Origin: Chrysochromulina tobinii
Taxonomy: Eukaryota; Haptophyta; Prymnesiales; Chrysochromulinaceae
Direction of reading: 5' to 3'
DNA length: 28,122 nucleotides
Assembly: GCA_001275005.1 (NCBI GenBank)
Contig: JWZX01002379.1
Location: 1-28,122, forward strand
The number at the start of each line of letters is the position of its first letter. Within the stretch, counting starts at the first letter, position 1. The notes below the pieces were generated by a model. That model did not search any database. It worked only from the letters and a program-made list of their open reading frames with translations, and was not told the origin of the DNA. Position numbers and translations under genes: made by a program. Of the stretch, positions 27,113 through 28,122 are shown in pieces.

Positions 27113-27880
27113 TCATGCGTTCGCCGCGGCCGCCTCGCACGCCGTGGCCGCCCCGCGCAGCCGCATGTTGGCACACAGCGAGATAAAGTGCGCGAGCAGC
27201 GTGTTCGTATTCGCCTGGACAATGAGAAGGTCGAGCGCCTGCACGGGGCTGGGGATAAAGCTGCCCGTGATGGCCGTGCCGCTCGTCGACTGCAGTGCCT
27301 TGGCGGCCAGCGTCCCCACGATCGCCTCCGCGCCCAGCAGGCACAGGACCATGCCCACGATGTTGAGCCAGGTGCCAACTGTCGCGATGTTCGCGGCACG
27401 CTCGGCGGCGTCCTCGGCCGTGGGCGGCGTGGCGCGTCCGAGCCTGCGGGCAAGCCGCCCGTACGCCACGGTCCACAGCGTGCTTGCGATCGCGGCGACC
27501 AGGCCGCCGAGCGTGAGCGCGCGGCCCAGGATGGTCAGCGCCGTCGGCCTGACGGTCACTGTGTTCGCAAAGAGCAGCAGCACAGCCGAGATGGTCGAGA
27601 GGATCGCCTGGCTCCACCAGGATACCCAGCCGATCCCCAGAAGCCCCCTGCGCAGCTTGGGCACCGGTTCGGAGCTGCCACCCCAGAGCATGTATGGCGA
27701 TGCCGCCAGACGACCGCGGCAAGCGCAGGGACGTGGCTCGGACTCGTCAAGCGGCCGGCCGTGCGTCGGCAAGAATGGCCGTTGAAGACGCGGTTTGAGC
27801 ACGAGCGGAGCGTGGAAGGCGAGCACCGCGGGCGCCACGCACACGGCGATCAATACGATTGACGTGCGACGCGTCTGCAT
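27113..27880 (-). CDS. TIC21/PIC1-like DUF3611 plastid inner-membrane protein with bipartite targeting sequence
   Basis: 255 residues. The N terminus is a signal peptide (SIVLIAVCVAPAVLA) followed directly by FHAP and a basic stretch, the Phe-at-cleavage pattern of proteins entering red-lineage secondary plastids. The mature part matches DUF3611, the family of Arabidopsis TIC21/PIC1, a chloroplast inner-envelope protein linked to protein import and iron permeation. Visible family marks are GIGWVSWWSQAILSTISAVL, STLWTVAYGRLARRL, VGTWLNIVGMVLCLLGAEA and QALDLLIVQANTNTLLAHF. About four hydrophobic helices are predicted. The C-terminal 20 residues are Ala-rich and not conserved. There is no intron. 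Family assignment is strong; import versus metal transport is unresolved even in plants. Confidence 0.92.
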   Translation of the reverse strand: MQTRRTSIVLIAVCVAPAVLAFHAPLVLKPRLQRPFLPTHGRPLDESEPRPCACRGRLAASPYMLWGGSSEPVPKLRRGLLGIGWVSWWSQAILSTISAVLLLFANTVTVRPTALTILGRALTLGGLVAAIASTLWTVAYGRLARRLGRATPPTAEDAAERAANIATVGTWLNIVGMVLCLLGAEAIVGTLAAKALQSTSGTAITGSFIPSPVQALDLLIVQANTNTLLAHFISLCANMRLRGAATACEAAAANA

Positions 27881-28122
27881 AGCTAGCTCACTCCTTCCCC
27901 CTTCTCAAAAAGCGAAATGGTCAGCTCAGGATGACAACTCTTCGTTCATCGGTCCATTCATAAGCCGTGTTCCGTGGGTTCGAAAGCTAACTTCATGGTT
28001 TCACTTTCGACGCGCGCTTGCAAGGTAAAAGGTAGGCGACTTTTCGATACTGGTAGAGATATTTTGCGCGCGCAGCGCGCAACAAAATTGCGCCGCGCAG
28101 CGGCGCCAAGCGGCGCCGCAGG
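27881..28122. other. Upstream region of the DUF3611 gene, cut by the window edge
   Basis: The first 150 bp probably contain the promoter and leader of the minus-strand gene. The last 60 bp are strongly palindromic (see the repeat entry). No gene is seen. Confidence 0.45.
28061..28122. repeat. Nested GC-rich palindromes at the window edge
   Basis: ATTTTG at 28061 and CAAAAT at 28083 flank TTGCGCGC-GCA-GCGCGCAA. A second hairpin, GCGCCGC-GCA-GCGGCGC, and GGCGCC repeats follow. This may be the end of a short interspersed or inverted-repeat element that continues beyond the window. Confidence 0.5.

Noticed and set aside
26823-27722. Minus-strand open frame of about 300 codons overlapping the DUF3611 gene
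   Set aside because: It is another frame of the same strand region, Arg/His-rich without domains. The DUF3611 frame has clear family motifs and a targeting leader.
27960-28000. T-loop-like GGGTTCGAAAGC
   Set aside because: No matching D-arm or acceptor stem lies at the required distance.

Overview
This window looks like GC-rich nuclear DNA from a single-celled alga with a red-lineage secondary plastid. A haptophyte is the best guess, or otherwise a pelagophyte or another stramenopile; the sequence alone does not decide this. The evidence is as follows. Several genes are interrupted by GT-AG introns. The proteins are eukaryote-only types: eL19, the V-ATPase c'' subunit, a ubiquitin C-terminal hydrolase, SECIS-binding protein 2, and PHD and AP2 domains. 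One plastid protein (27113-27880) starts with a signal peptide that is followed directly by Phe and a basic transit-like stretch. Long Ala/Gly/Ser/Glu runs encoded by trinucleotide repeats are common.

Layout: a PHD+AP2 nuclear protein (minus, 199-1587); a 0.9 kb spacer with inverted pentanucleotide arrays; a very large low-complexity protein with one intron (plus, 2511-7449); a UCH-family deubiquitinase whose last exon had to be found by splicing (minus, 7835-8663); an ankyrin-SAM-glycosyltransferase 25 fusion (plus, 9586-11616); an extended SDR reductase/epimerase (plus, 12222-13364); a dual-specificity-type phosphatase (plus, 13748-14473); SECIS-binding protein 2 (plus, 14800-19243); a LYR-AlgH/UPF0301 fusion (plus, 19651-21447); V-ATPase c'' in three exons (minus, 22132-23014); an unrecognised basic protein in two exons (plus, 23295-24841); ribosomal protein eL19 in two exons (minus, 25508-26626); and a TIC21/PIC1-like DUF3611 plastid membrane protein (minus, 27113-27880). 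The genes are mostly unrelated housekeeping and accessory functions, not an operon or cluster. SBP2 implies that this cell makes selenoproteins.

The most unusual feature is the introns. Introns in the conserved genes (UCH, V-ATPase c'', eL19) look ordinary. Three others (3507-3621, 19013-19086, 24545-24615) are short, and each begins with a 14-23 bp copy of the start of the exon that follows it. Two of these three share a body made of a roughly 10-bp tandem unit (CTGATGRCCN), the same last 11 bases, and short inverted termini. They look like insertions of one small mobile intron-making element (an introner) that duplicated its target on entry.

Other points for a second look: a frame change in a G/A-rich tract inside SBP2, a 15-20 bp palindromic word present three times in 2.2 kb, an 18-bp word shared by two spacers, and several unusual domain fusions.
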